Shown piece after piece: positions 46,266 through 55,007 of a DNA stretch of 64,000 nucleotides. The notes beneath the pieces were generated by a model. That model did no database searches. It saw only the letters and a list, made by a program, of their open reading frames with translations, and was not told the origin of the DNA. Within the stretch, counting starts at the first letter, position 1, and the number at the start of each line of letters is the position of its first letter. The stretch is from Mucilaginibacter sp. (GTDB lineage: Bacteria > Bacteroidota > Bacteroidia > Sphingobacteriales > Sphingobacteriaceae): the NCBI RefSeq assembly GCF_025359345.1, contig NZ_JANYGQ010000013.1:106633-170632 (forward strand), given 5' to 3'. A program made the translations under genes and the position numbers.

Positions 46266-47146
46266 AAACAACATATTTATTCCCTGCATGGACAAAATAC
46301 CTGGGTGCAATACTGGCTGTTCCCGGCTTCATATTGGGCTACCTGGTGGTTTATCAAAATTACAGTATTCCAGGCCTGGAGATCCGCTTGCGCAGTACCA
46401 GCACCCTGTTTTTAAGCGCTGTAGAAAACTTTACTAACGAGCTGGCGCTTACGCTGGTAGTTGTAGGCTTATTGCTGGTTGCATTTTCGCGCACTAAAAA
46501 GGAAGATGAGCTTACAGCCAAAATCAGGCTAAACTCGTTGTACTGGGCCATATTGGTAAATTACATTTTATATGCATGTTTTGCTTTGCTTGCCTTTGTT
46601 GGTTACCTGTTAAAATCAACATCGCTTAATAAATTTATTGATGATTTAACCAATAACCTTGAGTATACGGTTTACAACTTTTTTGTGCCGCTGGTTATTT
46701 TTATCGGTCGCTTTTACTTTTTGTTATATCGCAATAAAAATGAGTTTGACATAAAGCAAGTGCATTACCTGCCTTATAAACCATACCGGCAAATAGGGAA
46801 ATGGGTGTCAATTGTAATTATGGCGATTGTAGCAGCCAATGAAGCATTTAACTGGAGCAATGCCCTTTCAAATTTATTTTGGCTGCTGCCGCTTAGTTTG
46901 TTGTTGTGGATATTTTCGACAGAAAAAACCGAAGACGAATACATTAATGCCACCCGGCTGGACGCCATGCAGGTTGCTGTGTATGTAAATTATGCCGTAT
47001 TATTACTATCCAATTGGTTGGTTTACGGTATTGGCTTCCTGTATATACAGCTGGTGAACCTGGTAACCATCCCGCTGATTTTCATCGGCTGGTTCTACTA
47101 CCGGGTGTACCGCATATCGAGGCAAACAGAAGTTAAAAGCATTTAG
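46262..47146 (+). CDS. Eight-helix membrane protein, fused double copy of the paralogue
   Basis: 294 aa. The unit occurs twice: first half AFSRTKKEDELTAKIRLNSLYWAILVNY, second half FSTEKTEDEYINATRLDAMQVAVYVNY, each within four transmembrane helices. It therefore looks like an internal duplication of the single-unit proteins encoded upstream. It is followed 2 bases later by the XRE regulator. Function unknown. Confidence 0.85.
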   Translation: MKTTYLFPAWTKYLGAILAVPGFILGYLVVYQNYSIPGLEIRLRSTSTLFLSAVENFTNELALTLVVVGLLLVAFSRTKKEDELTAKIRLNSLYWAILVNYILYACFALLAFVGYLLKSTSLNKFIDDLTNNLEYTVYNFFVPLVIFIGRFYFLLYRNKNEFDIKQVHYLPYKPYRQIGKWVSIVIMAIVAANEAFNWSNALSNLFWLLPLSLLLWIFSTEKTEDEYINATRLDAMQVAVYVNYAVLLLSNWLVYGIGFLYIQLVNLVTIPLIFIGWFYYRVYRISRQTEVKSI

Positions 47147-47148
47147 TT

Positions 47149-47349
47149 ATGAAAAACAACATACGCGTTGAACGCGCCATAAAAAATATAACGCAGGCCG
47201 ATCTTGCCGATGCCGTAGGCGTATCGCGTCAAACAATTAACACCATCGAAAGTAATAAATACGTACCTTCAACCGTACTGGCATTAAAAATATCAAGAGT
47301 TTTCGGCAAGCCGCTCGAAGAGATATTTATGTTGGAAGAAGGGGATTGA
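47149..47349 (+). CDS. XRE-family regulator (YozG-like)
   Basis: 66 aa, consisting only of a Cro/CI helix-turn-helix: ITQADLADAVGVSRQTINTIE and VLALKISRVFGKPLEEIF. Such short regulators typically repress their own membrane-protein operon. It is the last gene of the four-gene unit that starts at the palindromic operator 45308-45348. Confidence 0.92.
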   Translation: MKNNIRVERAIKNITQADLADAVGVSRQTINTIESNKYVPSTVLALKISRVFGKPLEEIFMLEEGD

Positions 47350-47406
47350 GAGCAGAACCAAGAGTCAGGAACCAAGAATCAAGACAGAAGGATAAAATAA
47401 ACCCAT

Positions 47407-47829
47407 ATGAAAACCAAAACAACTTTTGCCCCGGAGCTGGTTATTCCAAACGGGGTAACCGATATCAGCTTTTACGTTAAAGCATTTAATGCCGTTGAGC
47501 TATGGAGATTAAACAATGATGACGGCTCGGTGCATGTCGCCGGGTTTACCATTGACGATGCGTTGTTTCATATTCATGAGCAAACGGCAAATACCGGCTT
47601 TAGTCCGGCTACACACAATGGCACCACGGTAAACGTTGGATTGATGGTTGGCGATGTGCACGCGGTGGTAGCGCAAGCGGAGGCCGCAGGCGCCCGGATC
47701 ACCTCGCCGGTGACAGATTATGAATACGGCTACCGCCAGGGCAGCATAGTCGACCCATTTGGCCATCACTGGACGATTGAAAAAATAATTAACAACGATA
47801 TTTTAATGACAGGTAACTATGGAGAATAA
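47407..47829 (+). CDS. VOC-family (glyoxalase/PhnB-like) protein
   Basis: 140 aa. A beta-alpha-beta-beta-beta metalloenzyme fold of the vicinal oxygen chelate superfamily, with ISFYVKAFNAVELWRL near the N-terminus and VDPFGHHWTIE at the end, as in PhnB-like proteins. It overlaps its paralogue downstream by 11 bases. Reaction unknown; related members act on glyoxal adducts, antibiotics or are structural. Confidence 0.85.
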   Translation: MKTKTTFAPELVIPNGVTDISFYVKAFNAVELWRLNNDDGSVHVAGFTIDDALFHIHEQTANTGFSPATHNGTTVNVGLMVGDVHAVVAQAEAAGARITSPVTDYEYGYRQGSIVDPFGHHWTIEKIINNDILMTGNYGE

Positions 47830-48223
47830 CACCACAAATGATTTCGAAACGGCTATCAGGCCTACTTTATCGGTAAGCAATGGTATTGCTGCGGTCGAGT
47901 TCTATAAAAAGGCCTTTAACGCCGATGAACTGATGCGTGTTGAAGCACCGGATGGCGCTATTGTGGCTGAACTATCTATTAATGGTGCCCGTTTTTTTGT
48001 GGCCGATGGCCCGCCGGAAGCAGAGCATGCAACGCCTGAGAAAGCTGCATCGATTCCCATCCGGATGGGATTGATAGTGGCCAATCCCGATGCTTTCGCT
48101 GCCAGCGCCATTGCAGCAGGCGCAACCGAAGTATACCCCGTTGCCGACCAGGATTATGGTTACCGCTTAGGGCATATTATTGACCCCTACGGGCATCATT
48201 GGGAGATTTGCAGACCTTTGTAG
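47819..48223 (+). CDS. VOC-family (glyoxalase/PhnB-like) protein, tandem paralogue
   Basis: 134 aa, same plan as its neighbour: AVEFYKKAFNADELMRV, GLIVANPDAF, DYGYRLGHIIDPYGHHWEIC. The 11-base overlap implies co-translation; the two may form a heterodimer, which is inference from the homodimeric habit of this superfamily. Confidence 0.86.
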   Translation: MENNTTNDFETAIRPTLSVSNGIAAVEFYKKAFNADELMRVEAPDGAIVAELSINGARFFVADGPPEAEHATPEKAASIPIRMGLIVANPDAFAASAIAAGATEVYPVADQDYGYRLGHIIDPYGHHWEICRPL

Positions 48224-48224
48224 G

Positions 48225-48358
48225 AGAGGCAAGAAATCAAGAGACAAGAGTCAAGAAAAATGTTGGTTAATGCTTTGCCAGCTGTTTTCTTGAACAGAAG
48301 TGATTTTATCATCTTGATTGCTGACGTCTTGATTCTTGTCTCTTGATTTCTTGCTTCT
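48225..48358. repeat. 134-bp hairpin element, 26 of 27 arm bases matching
   Basis: The left arm at 48229-48255 and the right arm at 48328-48354 differ at one position as reverse complements (core AAGAAATCAAGAGACAAG). Same family as 10324-10432. It lies between the VOC genes and trmD and ends just before the probable trmD promoter. Confidence 0.85.
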
Positions 48359-48369
48359 CTCCAAAACCC

Positions 48370-48377
48370 TATCTTTG
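48370..48377 (+). promoter_or_regulatory. -7 promoter element of trmD
   Basis: TATCTTTG matches the Bacteroidetes TAnnTTTG -7 element and ends four bases before the trmD start codon, so the transcript would be nearly leaderless. The -33 partner is not clear. Confidence 0.5.
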
Positions 48378-48381
48378 CCAT

Positions 48382-49059
48382 ATGCGCTTTGATATTATCT
48401 CCGTATTGCCCGATTTGCTGCAGAGCCCCTTTGCTCATTCTATTTTGCAGCGTGCACAAAAAAAGGGAATAGCCGAAATTGTGGTACATAACCTGCGCGA
48501 TTATTCAACCAGCAAACAAAAAAGCGTTGATGATTATCCTTATGGCGGTGGCAGTGGCATGGTGATGACTATACCACCTTTTGCAGCCTGTATTGAAAAG
48601 CTGAAGACCGAGCGGGAATATGATGAGGTGATATTTATGTCGCCCGATGGTGAAACGCTGAACCAGGCCATTGCCAATCAGCTATCCGGCAAACAAAACA
48701 TTATTATACTTTGCGGCCATTATAAAGGTATTGACCAGCGCATACGTGATATTTACGTTACCCGCGAGATCTCCATTGGCGACTACGTGCTGTCTGGCGG
48801 CGAATTGCCCGCGGCGGTTTTGGTTGATGCCGTGGTGAGGCTGATCCCCGGTGTATTGTCTGACGAAACATCGGCCCTTTCTGATTCTTTCCAGGATGGC
48901 CTGTTGGACGCTCCTGTGTACACCCGCCCAGCCGACTGGAACGGCTACAAGGTGCCCGATATCTTATTAAGCGGCAATACCCCAGAAATTGAAAAATGGC
49001 GCTTTGAGCAGGCTGTTGAACGCACCAGGGCAAGAAGGCCGGATTTGTTAGATGAATAA
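48382..49059 (+). CDS. trmD: tRNA (guanine37-N1)-methyltransferase
   Basis: 225 aa from the ATG at 48382 ([13 protein letters not shown]), the usual TrmD start; a start 13 codons upstream would lie in the hairpin repeat. SPOUT-fold motifs: [13 protein letters not shown], the knot region [29 protein letters not shown], and the C-terminal [19 protein letters not shown]. It methylates G37 in tRNAs reading CNN codons and prevents frameshifting. Usually adjacent to rplS; here rplS is 1.8 kb downstream beyond a sigma-factor operon. Confidence 0.95.
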   Translation: MRFDIISVLPDLLQSPFAHSILQRAQKKGIAEIVVHNLRDYSTSKQKSVDDYPYGGGSGMVMTIPPFAACIEKLKTEREYDEVIFMSPDGETLNQAIANQLSGKQNIIILCGHYKGIDQRIRDIYVTREISIGDYVLSGGELPAAVLVDAVVRLIPGVLSDETSALSDSFQDGLLDAPVYTRPADWNGYKVPDILLSGNTPEIEKWRFEQAVERTRARRPDLLDE

Positions 49060-49188
49060 TTTGTATGGGCGTATCGCATACACCCTCGTCTGCTTATCAA
49101 CAAACCAACACACATTGCATATTCACCAGGGCGTATTCAATACGCCCCTACTATTGATATTACTTCGAACATTATATCGTAAATTAGA

Positions 49189-49218
49189 TTGCAACCAAAA
49201 TGCACCCTTTGCATTATA
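49189..49218 (+). promoter_or_regulatory. Putative ECF-sigma promoter, copy 1
   Basis: TTGCAACCAAA (from 49189) and GCATTATA (49211-49218). The same two boxes with nearly the same spacing recur at 49797-49824 before the next gene. The box GCAACC with a downstream A/T-rich box is of the type read by ECF sigma factors; the pair suggests that the sigma factor controls its own operon. Confidence 0.55.
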
Positions 49219-49229
49219 GCGTTGCAACC

Positions 49230-49793
49230 ATGAACCCCGAACAGGAAAAAGAACTTATACAACAATGTCGCGCCAGCCCGGCCGCGTTTGGGCAGGTGTT
49301 TGACATTTGGTATAAGCCCGTGTTTGGTTACATTTTACGCCGTACTGCCGATTATGACCTGTCGAAAGATATTGCTGCGGAAACTTTTTTAAAAGCTTTT
49401 TTGAAGATAAACACTTTTCAATGGCGGGGGATCAGCCTTTCGGCGTGGCTGTACCGCATTGCCACTAACGAGCTGAATCAATATTATCGCAGCAGTAAAT
49501 ATAAGCCGCAATCGTTACAGCAACTGCTGGAGAACCCCCAAATGGAAAAGCTGTTGCACCAACAGGACGGCGACGAGCGCGAAGCAATGGAGAAAGAAAT
49601 GCAGGGCTTTAACGATTTTAACCTGATCCGCGCCAAGCTGCTTAGGCTGGATATTAAATACCAGGAAGTAATTGCGCTGCGCTATTTTGAGCAAAAAACC
49701 AATACGGAGATAAGCGCCATATTAGATAAGAACGAGGGAACAATTAAATCGCTGCTGTCGCGCGGATTAGAAAAATTAAGAAACATGCTTTAA
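49230..49793 (+). CDS. RNA polymerase sigma-70 factor, ECF type
   Basis: 187 aa from the ATG at 49230. The upstream ATG at 49200 is rejected because it would begin inside the repeated promoter boxes. Region 2 (FGQVFDIWYKPVFGYILRRT, LSKDIAAETFLKAFLKI, SAWLYRIATNELNQYYR) and region 4 (DIKYQEVIALRYFEQKTNTE...NEGTIKSLLSRGLEKL) are both present. The following membrane protein may act as its anti-sigma factor. The operon lies between trmD and rplS. Confidence 0.9.
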   Translation: MNPEQEKELIQQCRASPAAFGQVFDIWYKPVFGYILRRTADYDLSKDIAAETFLKAFLKINTFQWRGISLSAWLYRIATNELNQYYRSSKYKPQSLQQLLENPQMEKLLHQQDGDEREAMEKEMQGFNDFNLIRAKLLRLDIKYQEVIALRYFEQKTNTEISAILDKNEGTIKSLLSRGLEKLRNML

Positions 49794-49796
49794 CAC

Positions 49797-49824
49797 TGCA
49801 ACCAAATACAGGCTCTGCATTATA
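49797..49824 (+). promoter_or_regulatory. Putative ECF-sigma promoter, copy 2
   Basis: TGCAACCAAA (49797-49806) and GCATTATA (49817-49824), spaced one base less than in copy 1, start immediately after the sigma-factor stop codon and 13 bases before the next gene. Confidence 0.5.
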
Positions 49825-49836
49825 AGGGTAATTAAC

Positions 49837-50328
49837 ATGAAAGATAACGACGAATTTTTAAAGAAAATGGAAAACTTACAAGTACCGGATATAAACCCCG
49901 GTGAGCACCCGAAGATGGTAAAAATGGCCATCATGAATGCGGAGCGTTCGGCGGCGCTCGGTGTATGGCTCATTGTTGTGCCATGCTATTTTTTGTTCTG
50001 TGTGTGTATGTATTACTTTTTTCACCTCAGGCTCAGCTGGTTCGAGTCGATGTTTAATTTGATGGCCAGCCTTGATAAAAATCCCTCACTCCGGTTTTTA
50101 TCGCCGCTTTTACTGGTGATATTTCCTATTGTATCCATCGTGATAAACGCCTTTGCCATTACACATGTACGATACCAAAAGTTAGGGCCTGAACATAGCA
50201 AAATAAAGGAATTCAGCATCACTATAAAAATAAAAATCTGGAACATTTTATTAATACTGCTTAGCCTGGCTATTGTATTTACATTTTTGGCTTATATAGT
50301 TACCGAAAACATTATTATAAAAAATTAA
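49837..50328 (+). CDS. Membrane protein, probable partner (anti-sigma-like) of the ECF factor
   Basis: 163 aa. A cytoplasmic N-terminus of about 40 residues (DEFLKKMENLQVPDINPGEHPKMVKMAIMN) precedes three transmembrane helices (about 42-63, 85-108, 130-155). A short N-terminal sigma-binding segment followed by membrane helices is typical of proteins encoded beside Bacteroidetes ECF factors. No conserved zinc-binding HxxxCxxC motif is present, so anti-sigma activity is inferred from position. Confidence 0.75.
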   Translation: MKDNDEFLKKMENLQVPDINPGEHPKMVKMAIMNAERSAALGVWLIVVPCYFLFCVCMYYFFHLRLSWFESMFNLMASLDKNPSLRFLSPLLLVIFPIVSIVINAFAITHVRYQKLGPEHSKIKEFSITIKIKIWNILLILLSLAIVFTFLAYIVTENIIIKN

Positions 50329-50332
50329 TACC

Positions 50333-50566
50333 ATGAAACTAAACTGGTTTACCCGCAAAGGGATTATTTATTGGCCGGCATCAATAGCGGGCTGGGTGAT
50401 ATTGGTTTTAGCGACCGCATTTGCCATATACTCATTTATCGATATCGACAGCCGCTCGCACTCGGTAAGTGATACGCTTACAAATTTTGTTTTCAATTTA
50501 TTGTTGATCGGCCTGGTGTACACCATTGTCGGTTATTTTACAGAGGCAAGAAGAAAGGGTGATTGA
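50333..50566 (+). CDS. Small two-helix membrane protein
   Basis: 77 aa with two transmembrane helices (about 12-32, 48-68). It follows the putative anti-sigma protein by 4 bases and is probably the last gene of the sigma operon. Family not recognised. Confidence 0.7.
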   Translation: MKLNWFTRKGIIYWPASIAGWVILVLATAFAIYSFIDIDSRSHSVSDTLTNFVFNLLLIGLVYTIVGYFTEARRKGD

Positions 50567-50748
50567 TTTTGTTGGAACGTTGTAAAGTTTGAAAGTTGTA
50601 ATGTTAAACCGGCGTTTGCCATGAGCAGACATTAAAGCTTGTTGAATTGGAGTCTCCGGTGTTTTTTTTCTTTCGGACTTTTCCGACTTTCCGGACTTTC
50701 GGACTCCCTGATTGTTAACAAAACAATAAATGTGGAAATTTTTCACAT

Positions 50749-50783
50749 TGACTTTTTTTATTAAAAAATAATCCCTATAATTG
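50749..50783 (+). promoter_or_regulatory. Probable rplS promoter
   Basis: TTGAC (50749-50753) and TATAATTG (50776-50783), spaced by 22 bases, fit the Bacteroidetes -33/-7 pattern loosely and lie 47 bases before the rplS start codon. Confidence 0.45.
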
Positions 50784-50830
50784 CAATCCGATTTTTACGG
50801 GCTAAAAATCGCTTTTAAGAGCTAAAAATC

Positions 50831-51178
50831 ATGGATTTAGTAAAATTTGTTGAAGAACAATCAGTAGAAAAAAGACAACTTCCGTCTTTTAAATCAGGAG
50901 ATACGGTAAGTGTTCACTATAAAATCAGGGAAGGTAATAAAGAACGTATCCAAGTTTACCAGGGTGTTGTTATACAACGCAACAGTACCGGCGCTACCGA
51001 AACCTTTACCGTACGTAAAGTATCAAACGGAATTGGTGTTGAGCGTATATTCCCAATTAACTCACCAAATATTGATAAAATTGAGGTGAACAGCCACGGT
51101 AAAGTACGCCGCGCTAAATTGTACTATCTGCGCGCCCTTACCGGTAAAGCAGCTCGTATCAAATCAAAAAGAGTTTAA
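50831..51178 (+). CDS. rplS: 50S ribosomal protein L19
   Basis: 115 aa, standard length. Conserved L19 stretches: [52 protein letters not shown] and [14 protein letters not shown]19 lies at the 30S/50S interface. A strong terminator follows. Confidence 0.97.
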   Translation: MDLVKFVEEQSVEKRQLPSFKSGDTVSVHYKIREGNKERIQVYQGVVIQRNSTGATETFTVRKVSNGIGVERIFPINSPNIDKIEVNSHGKVRRAKLYYLRALTGKAARIKSKRV

Positions 51179-51217
51179 TTGTTCCTGCCTCCGGCATGAG
51201 GTAACAATAAAATATTT

Positions 51218-51248
51218 AAGCCTTTCCGGTATTCGGAGGGGCTTTTTT
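51218..51248 (+). terminator. Rho-independent terminator of rplS
   Basis: AAGCCTTTCCG pairs with CGGAGGGGCTT around gtatt, followed by TTTTTT. Confidence 0.88.
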
Positions 51249-51546
51249 GCGTGGCTTATAACGCGACACTATAACCCACTTTTACATTATTCACTACCAT
51301 GTGGGTGTAAAAGTGTTTTAGATTGACATTTCCATCAGCCACTTTTTTGCAAACACCTCGCCTTGCTGCATCGACAATACATTTACAATCATTATAGAAA
51401 CATAGCTGCAGGTAACGGCCGCCGCTAGTTCGCCCTCGTTTTATTCTATTGCAAATACCCAATTATCTGTTGATATTTGAGCTCCCCCTTTGATAACATT
51501 TAAATTATTACGGAATATTTTTGGTTAATAATTAGATTATTACAAA
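51249..51546. other. Intergenic region without a recognised gene
   Basis: About 300 bases between the rplS terminator and the sensor kinase. A 68-codon frame on the minus strand (51256-51462) is rich in Cys and Arg and does not look like a protein. No clear repeat. Confidence 0.5.
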
Positions 51547-53559
51547 ATGGGTGTTCAGGAAAATAAACTGCTGCGAACGAAAAAACCGGCCATAACGCAT
51601 AGCCAAGTTTCGGGGCAGCTTTTTGATACCCTGCCCGTTGCCGTTTATGCTTGCGACAGGAATGGCTACATTACATCATTTAACCAGGCTGCTGTAAATT
51701 TGTGGGGCCGGAAACCTGAAATTGGCAAAGATTTGTGGTGTGGTTCATGGAAAATATTCCATCCCAACGGCGAGCCTTTAAACCTGGACAACTGTCCGAT
51801 GGCCCGTACCCTGAAAGCAGGTATTGCTATTGAGGGCGAAGAAATAATTATCGAACGACCGGACGGCACCAGAATTAATGTACAACCATACCCTGTACCC
51901 ACTTTTAACGATGCAGGCGAACTTGTCGGCGCCGTAAACACGTTGATTGACGTTACCGAGCAGCGTAGCAGCGAAACCAAACAAGCCATGCTCGCTGCAA
52001 TTATCGAATCATCGGAAGATGCGATAGTAAGTAAAACCCTCGATGGAACAATAACCTCCTGGAATAAATCGGCCGCTAAAATGTTTGGCTATAGTGAGAG
52101 CGAGATAATAGGAAAGTCGATAACCATTGTAATCCCTGAAAACCGCAGGCAGGAAGAGGACGTGATATTGGGGAAAATACGCCAGGGTAAAAAGGTTGAA
52201 CATTATGAAACATACCGCCGTAGAAAAGATGGCACCGAAATAGCTGTTTCACTAACTATATCACCCATCAAAAACCAAGCCGGACAGGTTATAGGTGCGT
52301 CAAAAATTGCACGTGATATTTCAAAACAAAAAACCAATGAAGAAAGCCTGCAACGCTATGCTGATAACCTGGAAACGGTTAATAGTGTAGGTAGAATGGT
52401 TTCGGAACGTTTGGATGTACAGGAAATATTGCAACAGGTAACGGATGTTACAACCCAGGTTACCGGAGCCGCATTCGGTGCTTTTTTTTATAATAAGCTC
52501 GATGAGCACGGCGAGTCGTATACGTTGTTTACCTTGTCAGGCGCGCCGCGCGAGGCATTTGAAAAGTTCGGGATGCCCCGCAACACAGCTGTTTTTCATC
52601 CCACATTTAGTGGGGAAGGAACCGTTAGGGTTGATGATATAACGAAGGATCCCCGTTACGGAAAAAATCACCCACACTTTGGCATGCCCAAGGGGCATTT
52701 ACCTGTGGTGAGTTATTTGGCAGTACCGGTAATTTCAAAATCGGGCGCGGTAATAGGCGGACTGTTTTACGGGCACCCGGAACCGGGCCGGTTTAACATA
52801 CACCATGAGGGCCTGGTTGAAAGCGTAGCTACGCAGGCTGCAATAGCTCTTGAAAATGCCAGGCTTTACGAAGAGATACAAAAGCTAAACTCAAAAAAGG
52901 ACGATTTTATCGGCCTCGCCAGTCACGAGTTAAAAACGCCCGTGACCAGCCTTAGCGGTTATCTGCAAATAATAAACCGCCGCCTGCCTGCCGACGACGG
53001 AAATAAGCCTTTTATTGAAAAAGCCCTGTCGCAAATAAATAAACTTTCGGGCCTGATATCTGATTTGCTGGATGTGTCAAAAATTGAAACCGGGCAATTG
53101 CCACTCTCATTTACCGGGTTTGACTTATTGCACCTGGCAAAAGAAGTTATCGAGGTGATGCAATATTCCACCAAAACACACCGGCTAACACTCGAGTCGG
53201 GCGTTAATAAGCTATTGGTTACGGCCGACAGGCAGCGGATCGAGCAGGTTATTATCAACTTGTTGTCAAACGCTATTAAATATTCGCCGGGGGCTAACCA
53301 GGTTAACGTAACAGTTTCGGTCGCCGACAACAAGGCGTTGGTTGCTGTGCAGGATTTTGGCTTAGGCATAACACGCGATCAGCAGGATCGCATCTTTACC
53401 CGTTTTTACCGGGTTGAGGATATGGCGGCCCATATATCGGGCTTGGGCATTGGTCTTTTTATCAGTAAAGAAATTATAAGCCGCCACAACGGCAGGCTTT
53501 GGGTCGAAAGCGGGCCGGGCAAAGGGTCGGTATTCTTTTTTGAGATACCTTTAGGGTAG
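51547..53559 (+). CDS. PAS-PAS-GAF sensor histidine kinase
   Basis: 670 aa, no membrane helix. PAS domain 1 (about 24-140), PAS domain 2 with PAC (about 148-265, ending GASKIARDISKQK), GAF domain (about 285-440), HisKA with phospho-acceptor His460 in FIGLASHELKTPV, and HATPase (INLLSNAIKYSP, DFGLGI, GLGIGLFI). It is a cytoplasmic hybrid-free sensor, perhaps of redox state or small ligands. No response regulator is adjacent, so its partner is unknown. Confidence 0.92.
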   Translation: MGVQENKLLRTKKPAITHSQVSGQLFDTLPVAVYACDRNGYITSFNQAAVNLWGRKPEIGKDLWCGSWKIFHPNGEPLNLDNCPMARTLKAGIAIEGEEIIIERPDGTRINVQPYPVPTFNDAGELVGAVNTLIDVTEQRSSETKQAMLAAIIESSEDAIVSKTLDGTITSWNKSAAKMFGYSESEIIGKSITIVIPENRRQEEDVILGKIRQGKKVEHYETYRRRKDGTEIAVSLTISPIKNQAGQVIGASKIARDISKQKTNEESLQRYADNLETVNSVGRMVSERLDVQEILQQVTDVTTQVTGAAFGAFFYNKLDEHGESYTLFTLSGAPREAFEKFGMPRNTAVFHPTFSGEGTVRVDDITKDPRYGKNHPHFGMPKGHLPVVSYLAVPVISKSGAVIGGLFYGHPEPGRFNIHHEGLVESVATQAAIALENARLYEEIQKLNSKKDDFIGLASHELKTPVTSLSGYLQIINRRLPADDGNKPFIEKALSQINKLSGLISDLLDVSKIETGQLPLSFTGFDLLHLAKEVIEVMQYSTKTHRLTLESGVNKLLVTADRQRIEQVIINLLSNAIKYSPGANQVNVTVSVADNKALVAVQDFGLGITRDQQDRIFTRFYRVEDMAAHISGLGIGLFISKEIISRHNGRLWVESGPGKGSVFFFEIPLG

Positions 53560-53593
53560 CAAAAGGAGAACACCCTAAAGTTAACTCTTTGAT

Positions 53594-54070
53594 TTACTTA
53601 AATCTCTTCTGCACTCCAAAATATTCATCATTCGCAACCCCTTCGCCATCAAAATCAATCATGCCATGGAATGTTGCGTGGTCGCCATTAATTTTCACTT
53701 GTACCTTTAGTGTGGATTTATCAGGTGTCAGCTGCGCCATAGTCAGCGAATCGCCGATAAGACTCCATGTTCCGGCGGGGCGCCTAACCAGGCTATCTTT
53801 TGTGTTGCGGTATTCAGAGTAATACGTACCGTCTTCCATAAAGTGCGTGCGGATTGGTTTAATACCAAGCCGGGCTTCCCAGTTGGTGCTGTCGGCTTCC
53901 ATGGTTACAGCGGGTTTGGTCTTGTTGTGCATAATAACTTTTACATACACATTGCGCCATTCACCTATAAGCTGTGTAGCCGGTTTATCGATTTTCGTAT
54001 ATGCCGTAAAGGCAATAAGGCAAACCATAAAACCTGCAATCAATAGCGGTATGTTTTTATTCTTTTTCAT
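53594..54070 (-). CDS. Exported lipocalin-like protein, unknown function
   Basis: 158 aa with an N-terminal membrane anchor or signal (about 8-25, no clear cleavage). The rest is beta-rich, with LIGEWRNVYVKV at the start and DGTYYSEYRNT, AGTWSLIGDSL in the middle, a pattern seen in lipocalin-like DUFs of Bacteroidetes. It is convergent with the sensor kinase. Confidence 0.7.
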   Translation of the reverse strand: MKKNKNIPLLIAGFMVCLIAFTAYTKIDKPATQLIGEWRNVYVKVIMHNKTKPAVTMEADSTNWEARLGIKPIRTHFMEDGTYYSEYRNTKDSLVRRPAGTWSLIGDSLTMAQLTPDKSTLKVQVKINGDHATFHGMIDFDGEGVANDEYFGVQKRFK

Positions 54071-54252
54071 TTGTTGAATTTTAGCACCGCTGATTTTTAT
54101 GATTACGTTGATTACTGTTGATATAAAGTTAATAAAGGGGATGGGGAAATCCTATAGGGAAACTGGGTGTGTTGCCAGCACATCATGTCAAGTAAAATCC
54201 GGCAGTATCATAATATTTATCTGTCCAAAAACAATATTTACCCTCAGCTGTT

Positions 54253-54339
54253 AATCAATCGATTAATTTTTAACGCCTGATAATCAGTGCATTAAAACAA
54301 CATGACAATTAAATGATTTTATCAATCAATCGTTTGATT
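54253..54339 (+). promoter_or_regulatory. Two matching 16-bp palindromic operators before the TetR gene
   Basis: AATCAATCGATTAATT (54253-54268) and AATCAATCGTTTGATT (54324-54339) agree at 14 of 16 positions and lie 71 bases apart. The second ends at a TAGTTTTG element (54339-54346) that fits the TAnnTTTG -7 box, 14 bases before the TetR start. This is the position expected for autorepression by the TetR protein. Confidence 0.75.
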
Positions 54340-54359
54340 AGTTTTGTTCGAGGAAAACA

Positions 54360-55007
54360 ATGGAAAAAGAGAAAATAGATAAGAAAGACCACATACTTGA
54401 TGTTGCTGAACGCGTGTTTTCAGACTTCGGGTTTGATGGCGCTTCAACCCGCATGATTTCGGGTGAAGCTGGGGTAAATATGGCTATGCTTAATTATTAT
54501 TTCGGCTCGAAAGAGGGTTTGTTCCTCGCAATTTTTGAGCGGAAGATATCATCCTTTCAAACGTTGCTACAAAATATCGGTAACGATGACAGCATGACAT
54601 CGTGGGATAAGCTGGCCAAGTGTATAGACAAATATGTTGACCGCATCATCGTTAACAACTGTTTCCAGAAGTTGATTAACCGCGAAATTACCATGAATAA
54701 ACGCGGCGACCTTACCGATAAGATTACCGAAATGTTGATGGTAAATGTCATCGAAATAAGGAAAATACTGGATGAGGGCATAAAAAACGGCAGCTTTTTT
54801 AAGGACATAGACATCCAACTGGTTATTGCCTCAATATTCGGCACCAAAAATTATATCATCAACACCCCGCACCTATCATCGCTGATTTTGGGACATGATA
54901 TCCGCGACGAAAAATTCATGGAAGAACAACTTAAGCCCCGCATAAAAACGTACATGAAGAGACTTTTGAAAGCTTACTTAATGACCGACAATGACAACAC
55001 AAAATAA
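54360..55007 (+). CDS. TetR/AcrR-family repressor of the efflux operon
   Basis: 215 aa. The N-terminal helix-turn-helix is HILDVAERVFSDFGFDGASTRMISGEAGVNMAMLNYYFGSKEGLF; the rest is an all-helical ligand domain. It is the first gene of an operon with a TolC, HlyD and EmrB homologue; its end overlaps the TolC gene by 17 bases. It probably releases the operators upstream when an efflux substrate binds. Confidence 0.92.
   Translation: MEKEKIDKKDHILDVAERVFSDFGFDGASTRMISGEAGVNMAMLNYYFGSKEGLFLAIFERKISSFQTLLQNIGNDDSMTSWDKLAKCIDKYVDRIIVNNCFQKLINREITMNKRGDLTDKITEMLMVNVIEIRKILDEGIKNGSFFKDIDIQLVIASIFGTKNYIINTPHLSSLILGHDIRDEKFMEEQLKPRIKTYMKRLLKAYLMTDNDNTK

Noticed and set aside
49200..49229. Upstream ATG of the ECF sigma factor
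   Set aside because: The codons overlap promoter boxes duplicated before the next gene, so they are more likely untranslated.
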